Below the pieces are notes generated by a model. The model ran no database searches and was not told where the DNA came from. It saw only the letters and a program-made list of their open reading frames with translations. Shown here in pieces: positions 51,666 to 60,525 of a stretch of 64,000 nucleotides of DNA. Position numbers and translations under genes: made by a program. Position 1 is the first letter of the stretch, and each line of letters opens with the position of its first letter. The DNA is taken from assembly GCA_016190505.1 (NCBI GenBank), contig JACPQM010000046.1, positions 1 through 64,000 on the forward strand, read 5' to 3'. Source of the DNA: Chloroflexota bacterium (GTDB lineage Bacteria; Chloroflexota; Dehalococcoidia; JACPQK01).

Positions 51666-54311
51666 CTACTCCCAGCCGCGCCCGCCTGTTTCCTGGTCCT
51701 TCGCTTTGTATATGCGGACTGCTGCGTCGCAGTCCAGGACAGTGACCACTGGGTCCGTGTTCTCCCAGTCAAGGGGCAGCAGCGCCTCAAAGAACACGCC
51801 CTTGCCTCTAGCAAGGGGCATGTGCTTTGACCAGTGGCCGCCATTGTTGGCGATGGCTACCACCTCGGGGTGTACTCCGTTGGAGAGCTTCGCTCGGCCC
51901 CGCACCCGGTCGCCCCTCACGCTTTCCACCCAGATGCGATCGCCATCCTTGATGCCCTTGCGCTCGGCGGTGGCGCGGTTGATGGTGATGCAGTCAGCCC
52001 AGTGGTCTACGCTGCTCACCTCCCCCAGCCAGGGGTTCTCGAAGGTGGACGAGAACTGGTGCCAGGCGACCCGGTAGTATATCGCCTGGAGGTCGTGGCT
52101 AGCGTTCTTGGCCTCCAGGGCGCCGCAGGGCTTCCAACCGGGTAGGCCTTCGTAGCCTGCCGTGGGGATGTCCTTGACGCCGAGCTTGTCGAGCAAGGCC
52201 TGGGTCTTCCGCCCGAGGTCGGGGAACCACTCAAGGTAGACAGGCACCCTGTACTTGAGGAACGGCCTGGCGTAGACCTCTTCCAGCTTCTTGGGCCAGC
52301 TCAAGACGCCGTGCTCACTGAACCACTCGAGCCCGTGTTCCGGGCCATAGAAGTTCTTGAAGACCCGGTCACAGATGTCCGGCCAGGCATACTTCTCTTC
52401 CAGGCCCAGTTGGTAGGGCTCTCGCAGCAAGAAAACGTGGTTCATTGCCGCGTTCAGACCGGGCAGTATCTGCAAGCGCTGGGCAAGCTCGATGAGCACC
52501 TCTGAAGGGTCCCGTCGCTGGCCGGCAAGGGGCACTACCGGCTGCTGGATGTACTCGGCCCAGCTCCCCTGGCCCGCGGGGAAAGTGTGTTGGAGGTGCC
52601 ACCCGATTATTGGCGTCAGTTGCTCCAGATAGCTGGCCATGGGTAGCACCACGTCGGCGAAGTGGGCCGTTTCATCCAGGAACAGGTTGAGGTTGATTAC
52701 GTACAGCTTTTTCAGGGCTTCAGCTACAACTTTGGTGTTGCCCAGGCTCATCACGAGGTTGCTTCCCTCGTTGATGAGCACCTCCGCCTTGTAGGGGATG
52801 CCAAACCTTTGTGCCTCGTCGCTGGCGGTGAGCAGGACGGAAATGTGGCCACCCGAGCCTGCAGCGAATAGGTCCAGCAGGTCGAGACGTTCGGGCGCCT
52901 TGGGTTCGCGCTGCGGCCAGGGCTGCGTCATCTCGGGACCGCGAGCGCTATGGGCGTGCCAGGCGCTGGCCATGACCAGCCCGTCCGGTCCCAGTTGGGG
53001 GACCCAGTGGGGCAGCCCGGTCTGCGGGTAGCCGAGGCAGACAGGGTTGGTCCCCAGCAGGCCGCCTGGGACGTCTACCGCGCCCAGGACCAGATTCAGC
53101 CACTTCATGGCCATGCTGCTCACCCAGGCGTTGTTGTGGCCGTGCGCCCCCTTGAAGAACATAGTAGCCACGGGCCGGTAGGGAAGGGCCTTCCCTTCGA
53201 GGGTAATGGTGCTGCCGATCCTGGCCGCCTGGCCGAACTCCCGGGCCACCCGCCGGATGGTGCTGGCCGGGATGGACGTGATCTCGGCGGCCCGCTCAGG
53301 AGGGAACTCCTTGGCCCTTTCCTGCAGCAGGACAAAGGCGGGGCGGACAGCGGTCGCACCTACGGTGAACTCACCGGTCAGGGCTGCGTCTTTGGGCTCT
53401 ACTTCGTCAAAGGGGCGGGCGCTACCGCTTGGCGTGTCCCACACCAGGGGCTTGCCAGTCGCCTGGTCCCGGACAAAGCGTCCCTGCCGGCCTACCAGGT
53501 ACGTGCTATTGGTGCCGCCTCGAAGATACTCGGCGTCATACAGGCCATCTTCGTTCAGAAGGACGTGAAGCATGGCCATGGCCAGGGCGCCATCGGTCCC
53601 CGGCCGGATAGGGAGCCACTCGTCGGCCTTTTCCGCGATGGGAGATAGCAGCGGGTCCACCGCCACCAGCTTCATGCCCCGCATGCGGGCATCCGCCATC
53701 TTCTGCGTCAGCGAAGAGTAGGCGTAGTAGGCTGAGGCACCTATGCCGCTGCCAAATACAATCAGGTAGTTGCACAGGTCGAAGTCCACCTGGCTGGTAT
53801 CCACGCCATGCACCAGGCCGGCCAGGCGGTGCTCGGCATTCCCACAATGGTGGCCGTTGGAGATAATGCTGTTGGGCGTCCCAAAGGCGGCGGCGAACAT
53901 GGGCAGCAGCCTGGGGGCTGTGCCACGCATGAGGTTCTGGCTGTAGACCAGCTTCCGAGGGTCCTCCCGGCGGACCTGTTGCAGCTTCTCAGTCACGAGA
54001 TCCAGGGCCTCGTCCCAGGAGATCTCCACCCAGCCGGGGTCCTCATCGAAGCCCTTCTTGTGGTTCGTCCTTTTCAGGGGCACGTTCAGACGATTGGGGT
54101 CGTACACAAGAGGGATGCCTCCGCCTGCCCCCTTGGGACAAATGCGGCCCATGCCCGCAGGATTGTTCGGGTCGCCCTCGATTTTCACCACCGTCCCGTT
54201 GATGCGGCGCACCCGGATACCACACAGGTTGTAGCAGATGCCACAGGCTGAGGGTATCCAGCGGTCTTCCTGTATTGATGCCTCGTTGGGGGATGGCGCT
54301 TTCGGTGACAA
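51666..54311 (-). CDS. Molybdopterin oxidoreductase catalytic subunit (PsrA/PhsA-like)
   Basis: This 881-residue CISM-family enzyme has a TTG start with AGGGAG upstream. The FS0 cluster motif is CGICYNLC...CPKG (about residues 23-60). Pterin-binding regions follow, and NGHHCGNAEHRLAG at about 150-163 includes a Cys in the position of the metal ligand of PsrA-like enzymes. The C-terminal molybdopterin dinucleotide-binding domain contains INRATAERKGIKDGDRIWVES. There is no twin-arginine signal, so the active site may face the cytoplasm. Substrate (polysulfide, thiosulfate, arsenate or an organic compound) cannot be told from sequence. Confidence 0.88.
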   Translation of the reverse strand: MSPKAPSPNEASIQEDRWIPSACGICYNLCGIRVRRINGTVVKIEGDPNNPAGMGRICPKGAGGGIPLVYDPNRLNVPLKRTNHKKGFDEDPGWVEISWDEALDLVTEKLQQVRREDPRKLVYSQNLMRGTAPRLLPMFAAAFGTPNSIISNGHHCGNAEHRLAGLVHGVDTSQVDFDLCNYLIVFGSGIGASAYYAYSSLTQKMADARMRGMKLVAVDPLLSPIAEKADEWLPIRPGTDGALAMAMLHVLLNEDGLYDAEYLRGGTNSTYLVGRQGRFVRDQATGKPLVWDTPSGSARPFDEVEPKDAALTGEFTVGATAVRPAFVLLQERAKEFPPERAAEITSIPASTIRRVAREFGQAARIGSTITLEGKALPYRPVATMFFKGAHGHNNAWVSSMAMKWLNLVLGAVDVPGGLLGTNPVCLGYPQTGLPHWVPQLGPDGLVMASAWHAHSARGPEMTQPWPQREPKAPERLDLLDLFAAGSGGHISVLLTASDEAQRFGIPYKAEVLINEGSNLVMSLGNTKVVAEALKKLYVINLNLFLDETAHFADVVLPMASYLEQLTPIIGWHLQHTFPAGQGSWAEYIQQPVVPLAGQRRDPSEVLIELAQRLQILPGLNAAMNHVFLLREPYQLGLEEKYAWPDICDRVFKNFYGPEHGLEWFSEHGVLSWPKKLEEVYARPFLKYRVPVYLEWFPDLGRKTQALLDKLGVKDIPTAGYEGLPGWKPCGALEAKNASHDLQAIYYRVAWHQFSSTFENPWLGEVSSVDHWADCITINRATAERKGIKDGDRIWVESVRGDRVRGRAKLSNGVHPEVVAIANNGGHWSKHMPLARGKGVFFEALLPLDWENTDPVVTVLDCDAAVRIYKAKDQETGGRGWE

Positions 54312-54450
54312 CCAGTACTCCCTAGCGAGTAACGCCGAATTTCTTGGCGTGGAGTCGCTCCGGCCAGCCGGTTGCAGCCACGTTAGTATCCATTATACAC
54401 AAGGCCCCTTGACCAATCTGCGCTGGTCTTTCAAGTGGGGGCTGCTGCTG

Positions 54451-54482
54451 GCGTAGCGGCAATTCATGAATTGCCGCTACGC
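54451..54482. repeat. Perfect 32-bp palindrome
   Basis: GCGTAGCGGCAATTCA followed directly by its reverse complement TGAATTGCCGCTACGC, with no loop. It lies between the 3' end of the DapA-family gene and the 5' end of the molybdoenzyme gene. Without a T tract it is not a classic terminator; it resembles the other GTAG...CTAC palindromes here. Confidence 0.9.
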
Positions 54483-54528
54483 TCTGTTCTCGCTGGCCTG
54501 GCGTGCGCCGGTCTCCTGGATCCGGACG

Positions 54529-55449
54529 TTACACCCGTAGCGGCACCTTCCCCACCAGCTTGTGGAGGGCCTCTCTGAGCACTTCTTCGTCGGTGGGGCT
54601 CATGGGCTTTGACGGCCAGCGGGGATACTGCTTGATAGCGAAGCCCCGCAGGCGAATACCATGGGCCAGCGTAGCGTGGCCGTAGGTGCGCGAGAGCTTC
54701 TCGAGCCTGTCCGAGAACTCGACAATCCGCACGTGAATCTGGACTGCCGTCTTGTAGTCCCCAGCGTCAATGGCGCGGATCCATTCCACGCCGACCTCAG
54801 GCGCCGCAGCCATGGGCGGGCTGATGGTCCCTCGCACTCCTACCAGCAGGCCAGGCAGCATGTTGAGTATGGGGATAAAGATGGCGAACCCGTCTGGCAA
54901 TGCCCCCATGTAGGGTAGTGCATCGCGAATGGTGCCCTTGGCTTGTTTCAGGCCCCAGATGTTGGGAACGGCCTGCACTATCTTGGCCAGCAGCGCTGGA
55001 GTGAGGGAGTAACCCTGGTACGCGGGATTGTTGTAGATCAACATCGGCATGCGAACAGCCGAATCCACCATCTTGTAGTGCTCGACCAACTCATATTCAG
55101 TCCGGTCGCTGTAGTAGTAAGGCCCGGTGAGGGCTATGCCGTCGGCCCCCACCTGCTTGGCATGTTGCCCCAGTTCTACCGAAGTATACGGGTCTACCGC
55201 CCCCACCTGGATGACCACTGGTATTCGCCCGCGGGTGCGGTGGACCACCAGGTCAGCGACTAGCTTGCGCTGGTCAATACGGCAGGCCGACCCCAGGCCG
55301 AAGGAGCCCAGCACAAAGAAACCATGCACGCCGGACTCCACGTACCAGTCAGTCAACTGCCCCATCATGTCCTCGTCCACCTCTCCTCGACCGTCGAAGA
55401 CCGTCGGGGGAGGAAGGAACATCCCTCGTATGTCTTGTGCTCGGGCCAC
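54529..55449 (-). CDS. Dihydrodipicolinate synthase / N-acetylneuraminate lyase family protein
   Basis: This 306-residue TIM-barrel aldolase has a GTG start seven bases after AAGGAGG. Family motifs: the N-terminal GMFLPPPTVFDGRGEVD, VLGSFGLGSA, LIYNNPAYQGYSLTP (Tyr region) and WGLKQAKGT, which holds the Schiff-base lysine. The variant motifs suggest a catabolic member rather than lysine biosynthesis, consistent with its place after the racemase-like genes. Confidence 0.88.
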   Translation of the reverse strand: MARAQDIRGMFLPPPTVFDGRGEVDEDMMGQLTDWYVESGVHGFFVLGSFGLGSACRIDQRKLVADLVVHRTRGRIPVVIQVGAVDPYTSVELGQHAKQVGADGIALTGPYYYSDRTEYELVEHYKMVDSAVRMPMLIYNNPAYQGYSLTPALLAKIVQAVPNIWGLKQAKGTIRDALPYMGALPDGFAIFIPILNMLPGLLVGVRGTISPPMAAAPEVGVEWIRAIDAGDYKTAVQIHVRIVEFSDRLEKLSRTYGHATLAHGIRLRGFAIKQYPRWPSKPMSPTDEEVLREALHKLVGKVPLRV

Positions 55450-55476
55450 GATTCTACCTCCTTGCTGCCCTGAGCG

Positions 55477-56223
55477 CTAGCTGGCCAGCAACTTGCCCCA
55501 GCCCTGGATGGGTGGGACCACGTTCGTTCTCCTGAGGGCGTTCCACACGGTCCCGTTGACGTTGGTGAAGACGGGCTTGCCGAACTCGGCCTCCAGGGGA
55601 ACAATCGCGTGTATGGCCACCCAGGCGCCGCCGGGGAGGTAGATAGCGTCGGCCTGTGGGGCCGCGGCCATCGCCTCCTTGCCCAGCTCTATGGCCAGCC
55701 TCATGCCTTCCTCTTCGGACATGGCCAGGGACTGGGCCGCGCCCTGCTTGCGGGAGGTCCGGCCCACGACCCGAATGTCGCAGGCAGCCAGATACCTCGT
55801 AACGGCGTCATTGAGGTCGTCTTTCCAACGGCTGCCTATGGCGACCGTCTTTATCCCCAGATGGTGCATGGCGGCGATGGCGGACTCCAGGCGGCTGGAG
55901 GTGGGCACGCCTACCTTCTTCTGGGTCTGCTCGATGAGGTCCAGCAGCCGCTCCCGGCCCAACAGTGCGGAGATGGGCACTCCCTCGAGCTCGATCCAGT
56001 TGACCTTGTGGGGCATGAGCCTATCCACGCAGTCCCACCAGGTAGTTACTGCGCGCGAGGCCCCCTCCGGGGTGAATTCGCTAATGCCGGGGGTGAAGCC
56101 AGTGTAGACGAGCATAACGTCATTTGGCACCAGGCGGTAGAACTGGTAGGGCGGCCAGTCCACCACGCTCAAAGGCTGGGGGGCCACCCCACCCAGGCGG
56201 AACCGGGGCACAAAGTCTGTCAC
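55477..56223 (-). CDS. Asp/Glu racemase-fold protein, second tandem copy
   Basis: This protein of about 248 residues has a GTG start at 56,223 after AAGGACAACC, 11 nt past the end of the first copy. It resembles maleate isomerase/arylmalonate decarboxylase proteins: VNWIELEGVPISALLGRERLLDLIEQTQ, then SSRLESAIAAMHHLGIKTVAIGSRW and ADAIYLPGGAWVAIHAIVPLEAEFGKPVFTNVNGT. Where family members have their two catalytic cysteines (normally ACTSG and SCTN), this protein reads LEGVP and LPGGA. A different chemistry or a binding role is therefore likely. Confidence 0.75.
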   Translation of the reverse strand: MTDFVPRFRLGGVAPQPLSVVDWPPYQFYRLVPNDVMLVYTGFTPGISEFTPEGASRAVTTWWDCVDRLMPHKVNWIELEGVPISALLGRERLLDLIEQTQKKVGVPTSSRLESAIAAMHHLGIKTVAIGSRWKDDLNDAVTRYLAACDIRVVGRTSRKQGAAQSLAMSEEEGMRLAIELGKEAMAAAPQADAIYLPGGAWVAIHAIVPLEAEFGKPVFTNVNGTVWNALRRTNVVPPIQGWGKLLAS

Positions 56224-56234
56224 GGTTGTCCTTT

Positions 56235-56978
56235 CTAGCTGGCCAAGAGCTTTCCGCGACCCCTGATCGGTGGGACCACGTTGGTACGCCGGAGGGCATT
56301 CCATATCGTCCCGTTGAAGTTGGTGATGACCGGCTTGCCGAACTCCCTCTCCAAAGGAACGATGGTGTGGGCTGCAATCCAGCCACCGGGGAGCCAGATG
56401 GCATCAGCTTTAGGCGCCAGGGCTGCCACCTTCCTGCCCTGCTCCAGGGACTGCCTCATCACCTGCTCCTCAGTTTGAGCAGAGTACTCGGCCAGGTTCT
56501 GTCCCAGGCCGGCCTCGGCCGCCACCCGGATGTTCACCGCATCGAGATACTTGGCAATCGCCTCGCTGACTTTGCCGCCCCAGGAAGCTCCGATAGCCAC
56601 GCTCTTGACCCCCAGGTGTTGCATGGCGGCGATGGCGGATTCCAGCCGGCTGCACACTGAGACCCCGGTCTTCCTCTTGGTCTGGTCTATCAGGTCCAGC
56701 ACCCGGTCCCGCCCCAGTAGACCCGAAACTGGGACACCCTCCAGCTCGATCCAGTCGCACTTACGCCGCATCAACTGCTCCACGCAGTCATCCCAACTCC
56801 GGATAGCCTCTATGGCATCCTTCGCCGTCATCTCGGCCAGGCCTGGGGAGAGGCCCGTCCATACGAACAACACACTCCGGGGCACCAGGTAGTAGAACTG
56901 ATAGTGCGCCCAATCGGTCACACTGGCGGCATGGGGCGCCACCCCACCGAGGCGGAACTTGGGCATGAACTCAGCCAT
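56235..56978 (-). CDS. Asp/Glu racemase-fold protein, first tandem copy
   Basis: The 247-residue paralogue of the adjacent gene (well over half identical by eye) shares the FRLGGVAPH N-terminus, WIELEGVPVSGLLGRDRVLDLIDQT, SRLESAIAAMQHLGVKSVAIGASW and ending NALRRTNVVPPI.G.GKLLAS. It too lacks cysteines at the two expected catalytic positions, though it has one in VCSRLES. Tandem duplication with conserved termini suggests a heteromeric pair or two related substrates. Confidence 0.75.
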   Translation of the reverse strand: MAEFMPKFRLGGVAPHAASVTDWAHYQFYYLVPRSVLFVWTGLSPGLAEMTAKDAIEAIRSWDDCVEQLMRRKCDWIELEGVPVSGLLGRDRVLDLIDQTKRKTGVSVCSRLESAIAAMQHLGVKSVAIGASWGGKVSEAIAKYLDAVNIRVAAEAGLGQNLAEYSAQTEEQVMRQSLEQGRKVAALAPKADAIWLPGGWIAAHTIVPLEREFGKPVITNFNGTIWNALRRTNVVPPIRGRGKLLAS

Positions 56979-57020
56979 TCTTTCCTCCTTAAGAGTATCC
57001 GCGGGCCGTCTAGGCCGGCA

Positions 57021-58754
57021 TTACCTGTCCAGCCAGGCGTACATCACGTAGTCCCCTGGGACAAAGCTGGAGAACTTGGGCGGTATGCCCTTGACCCAGG
57101 GCTGACGGATGTTGGCGTCCTTGGCCACCCCAAAGGGGATAGCCAGCACCTGGTCCACGGAGCGAATCTGCATCCGCCGGGCGATGTCCTTCCTCTTCTG
57201 GGGGTCCAGGGTACGCTGGAACTCGGACACCAGGGCGTCATACTCCTGGTCCTTGATCCGGCCGTAGTTGATACTGGGTGGGTTTGTGCTCACCCAGTTC
57301 AAAAGCTCGGTGTTGGATGCGTCGGAAAGCGGGTATATCATGCCGCCGGTGTACCGGCCCTGCCGGACCGTGGCCAAAAAGGCTGGGTCGTCTGGGATGT
57401 TGAGGGTCACCTTTATCCCCACATCCCCCAGCATTCGGGAGATAGTCTCGGCAGTGACCACCCGGTCCCTGCGTCGGGCCTGGGCGCTGACCACCATCTC
57501 GAAGCCCTGGGGATAGCCGGCCTGTGCCAGCAAGGTCCGGGCGCGGTCAGGGTGATATTCCAGATACTGGCGCACCTCGGGCGGGTAGTCTTCCTTGTTG
57601 AGCACGATGTCGTCCAGCCCCGGTCCCACGATGCCGTAGCTGGCCATAGCGTTGTCCCCCCAGTTCACCTTCAGGATGGCCTGGCGGTCCAGGGCCATGG
57701 CGATGGCCCGCCGCACCTGGACATTGTCGAAAGGCGCCTCGTCATTGGGGAGGTAAAACGCATTGGGGGAGGTAGCAGGACACCAGGCGAACTGGAGATC
57801 AGGGTTGGACTGCTTGAGGGACTGGCTGACGGGCATGACCCCGAACATCTCGGCGAAGTCCAGTTTGCCTGCCCTGATGGCCGCCGCTACCATGGAGAAG
57901 TCGGGCATGATCAGCCCTTTCAGCCCGTCCAAATAAGGGATGCCCTTACGCCAGTAGTTGGGGTTCTTCTCGAAGTCCACGGCGACGCCAGGGGTATACT
58001 TCGCTATCCTGAAGGGGCCCAGCCCCGCCTGCACGATACCAGGGACGGCCTTATCGGGCCCAAAAAGCTCCGGGCCAGCCACGGGAAGGCGCCGGTTCTC
58101 CACGATGGCCTCAACAAAATCAGCGAAGACCTCTTTGAGGGTGAAGCGCACGGTGTACTTGTCAACCTTCTCTACACCCTTCAGCCGAGCGGCTACAGTG
58201 GTGAAGACCGGGGACCTGGGCCACTGCACAGTGGCGGTGTAATAGAGGTCGTCAGCAGTGAACTCGCGGCCATTGAAAGGTGCCCCCGGGGCGAACCTTA
58301 CGCCCTGGCGCAGAGTGACTTCCAGGGTGGTGTCGTCCAGCCACTTCCAACCGGTGGCTAGCTCCGGTTCCTTGGGAGACGTAGCGCAAGGCTCAGAGGT
58401 ACTGGAGATCCGGGCTAGCCTGGGGTGTACATGGGCAGCTACTTCGTAGATGTCCCAGTTTACCCGCGCCCAGGCGTCCATTTGGGGGTCGCCCCTGAGG
58501 CTATGCCGGAGGATGCCGCCTGATTTAGGCCCCCCGGTCTGGCTAGCCACGGTAGGGGCTGCCGTCGGCTTTGGCGTCGGTTTGGGTGTCGGCGTGGGTG
58601 CAGTGGTCGCCGCCGGGCGTGCCACCACAGCGGTTGCCGTGGCCGTGGCCGTGGTTGAGGGCTGGGTCAGAGGTGTAGCCGTGGGCTGTGTGGCCGTGCT
58701 GCAAGCCAGCAGCGTGAGGGCCAGCATTGCCACCAGGGCTGTGCGCTTAGCCAT
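57021..58754 (-). CDS. ABC transporter solute-binding lipoprotein, family 5
   Basis: The 577-residue protein starts after AAGGAGGAG with a lipoprotein signal peptide (MAKRTALVAMLALTLLACS; lipidated Cys18). A Thr/Pro-rich linker (20-70) precedes the SBP_bac_5 domain (LRHSLRGDPQMD..., EFTADDLYYTATVQWP, NDEAPFDNVQVRRAIAMALDRQAIL). Such proteins bind peptides or other organic solutes. No permease or ATPase gene is adjacent in this window. Confidence 0.92.
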   Translation of the reverse strand: MAKRTALVAMLALTLLACSTATQPTATPLTQPSTTATATATAVVARPAATTAPTPTPKPTPKPTAAPTVASQTGGPKSGGILRHSLRGDPQMDAWARVNWDIYEVAAHVHPRLARISSTSEPCATSPKEPELATGWKWLDDTTLEVTLRQGVRFAPGAPFNGREFTADDLYYTATVQWPRSPVFTTVAARLKGVEKVDKYTVRFTLKEVFADFVEAIVENRRLPVAGPELFGPDKAVPGIVQAGLGPFRIAKYTPGVAVDFEKNPNYWRKGIPYLDGLKGLIMPDFSMVAAAIRAGKLDFAEMFGVMPVSQSLKQSNPDLQFAWCPATSPNAFYLPNDEAPFDNVQVRRAIAMALDRQAILKVNWGDNAMASYGIVGPGLDDIVLNKEDYPPEVRQYLEYHPDRARTLLAQAGYPQGFEMVVSAQARRRDRVVTAETISRMLGDVGIKVTLNIPDDPAFLATVRQGRYTGGMIYPLSDASNTELLNWVSTNPPSINYGRIKDQEYDALVSEFQRTLDPQKRKDIARRMQIRSVDQVLAIPFGVAKDANIRQPWVKGIPPKFSSFVPGDYVMYAWLDR

Positions 58755-58864
58755 GTGCTCCTCCTTGCCTTTGATGCGCCACTTGTAGGTCAGGGTCTTT
58801 CACGCGTCCAATCCGTCCGATCGGACCAATCCGACCGATCCGTCCCCTAGCCCCAGCCTACGGG

Positions 58865-60226
58865 TCATTTCACTTGTCCAGGAGCCAGGGCGAAACCCAT
58901 CTGTTCCTCCAATAGGAGGGCCGCCCCCAGCAGCAGGGCCTCCGAGTAGGGACGCCCTATGAGCTGCAACCCAATGGGGAGACCTTCTCTATCGCAGCCA
59001 CCGGGTACGGATATGGCGGGGGAGCCGATGAAGTTGGCCAGAAAGGTGAGCTCGGTGCAAGCTGGCTCACGCTCTCCCGTCTCGGACAAAGGTGGTGCGG
59101 TGGTCAGACAGGTAGGCGTTAGCACCAGGTCCATCTTCTGGAAGATGGACCGAAAGTGCTCTTTTGTCCGGCGGCGGAATAGCTGGCCTCGGATGTAGGT
59201 TTGGGCGGTGGTGTGACTGCCTGGCTCAATCGCCTCCCGAAACCGGACTCCGTATCCCGACAGGTCGGGACGCTCCAGGCCCTCGGCGTGATAGGTGAAT
59301 GCCTCGGCGCGCAGCAACATCCGGTGCACGGCCTGGCATTCTCTGCGGTCAGGCAGAGGCACTTCCTCAACCTGGCAGCCAATAGCTTTCAACCGGCGGG
59401 CAGCCTCCTCCCAGCAAGCGGCCACCTCCGGCTGGGTATCCCCCAGCCAAAGGGCGGAGGCCAGGCCAACTCGAAGGCTTGTCGGGTCTTGCCGGCGCAG
59501 GGCGAGTGACTCGTTGTCAACAATGCCTTGAGGTCCAGGCGCCATGCACTCCAGGAGGATCGCCGTGTCGGTAACGGTCGGGGCTAACGGCCCGACCGCG
59601 TCCAGGCTCCAGGCCAGGGGGGCAATGCCGTCAAGAGGAAAGAGACCGTTGGTGGGCTTCAGGCCCACGACGCCGCAATGGGCAGCCGGCACACGGATGG
59701 ACCCCCCGGTATCGGTGCCCAGCGCCCCAGGGGCCAACCCGGCCGCCACAGCAGCCCCAGAGCCTGAGCTGGAGCTGCCCGGAAAGTGGTCTGGCTTCCT
59801 GGGGTTACGGACAGCCCCGAACTCCGGGTTGTGTCCACCGTAGGCAAACTCGGTGAGGTTGGTCTTGCCCAGCAGAATGGCCCCCCGGGCCTTCAACTGC
59901 GCCCAGACTGGTGCATCCTGGGTAGGCACATAGTTCAAACGTACCGGGGAGCCGCTGGTGGCGGGGATGCCCGCCACGTCAATGTTGTCTTTCAGGGCTA
60001 AGGGCACCCCGGCTAGCACCTGCTTTTGGTTGCCTGATGATAAGCCCTCGGTGGCGCGGCGCGCCTCAGCCAGGAGCCGATCTTCATCGAACCAACGGAA
60101 GCAGTTGAGCGCCTGGCCTGCTTGCACTTGTTTTGCCAGGTGTTGGGCCAGATCTAGCGGCGAGAGGTCCCATCGCCGGAACGCCAGCAACAGCTCGCGA
60201 ATGGTCCTGGGCCAGCTTGTCGTCAA
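58865..60226 (-). CDS. Amidase signature family protein
   Basis: This 453-residue protein has the Ser-cisSer-Lys triad context: Lys in VPLALKDNIDVAG, and the Ser-rich PGSSSSGSGAAVAAGLAPGALGTDTGGSIRVPAAHCG motif (about residues 150-185). It resembles GatA, but the setting (binding lipoprotein, racemase-like genes) points to a catabolic amidase. TTG start with a weak AGTAGG. A TCCCGAC palindrome lies in frame at 59,255-59,270 (encoding RPDLSG). Confidence 0.9.
   Translation of the reverse strand: MTTSWPRTIRELLLAFRRWDLSPLDLAQHLAKQVQAGQALNCFRWFDEDRLLAEARRATEGLSSGNQKQVLAGVPLALKDNIDVAGIPATSGSPVRLNYVPTQDAPVWAQLKARGAILLGKTNLTEFAYGGHNPEFGAVRNPRKPDHFPGSSSSGSGAAVAAGLAPGALGTDTGGSIRVPAAHCGVVGLKPTNGLFPLDGIAPLAWSLDAVGPLAPTVTDTAILLECMAPGPQGIVDNESLALRRQDPTSLRVGLASALWLGDTQPEVAACWEEAARRLKAIGCQVEEVPLPDRRECQAVHRMLLRAEAFTYHAEGLERPDLSGYGVRFREAIEPGSHTTAQTYIRGQLFRRRTKEHFRSIFQKMDLVLTPTCLTTAPPLSETGEREPACTELTFLANFIGSPAISVPGGCDREGLPIGLQLIGRPYSEALLLGAALLLEEQMGFALAPGQVK
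59255..59270. repeat. TCCCGAC-nn-GTCGGGA palindrome inside amidase gene
   Basis: A 16-bp palindrome with centre AG, identical in its arms to the copies at 14,473, 16,481 and 62,581. Confidence 0.85.
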
Positions 60227-60525
60227 ACCTACTTGCCTCGACCCCGAGAAACGCTAGTGCCGGGCCAGAGTTCTTACCGGAGCTAGAGCTGGTCGCTGCC
60301 CCAACTCGGTCTGTTTTGAACAAGAGCAACTGAGCACCCGGTGACACTGCACTCCACGACCGGGTTCGCACCAGCGACTCCATCGCGGCTTCGGGGGGTC
60401 CCGTGTGCGCTGCGACCAACACCCTTGCACTCTGTTGCTAGACAGTATCACGCAGAGATGGCGGAGTCAAGCAACAAAGGGTGCCTCTGGTCCCAGTGAT
60501 CAGCATGTAGCAAATTAGGCGTCCG
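60227..60525. other. 299-bp spacer, no gene recognised
   Basis: Open frames exist on both strands but show no family motif or ribosome-binding site. I found no tRNA cloverleaf or clear terminator. It probably carries the amidase leader. Confidence 0.4.

Noticed and set aside
60084-60422. 112-codon reverse frame upstream of the amidase, and a tRNA-like GGGTTCGCACC at about 60,363
   Set aside because: The frame has random-looking composition. The tRNA-like segment lacks a matching acceptor stem and anticodon arm.
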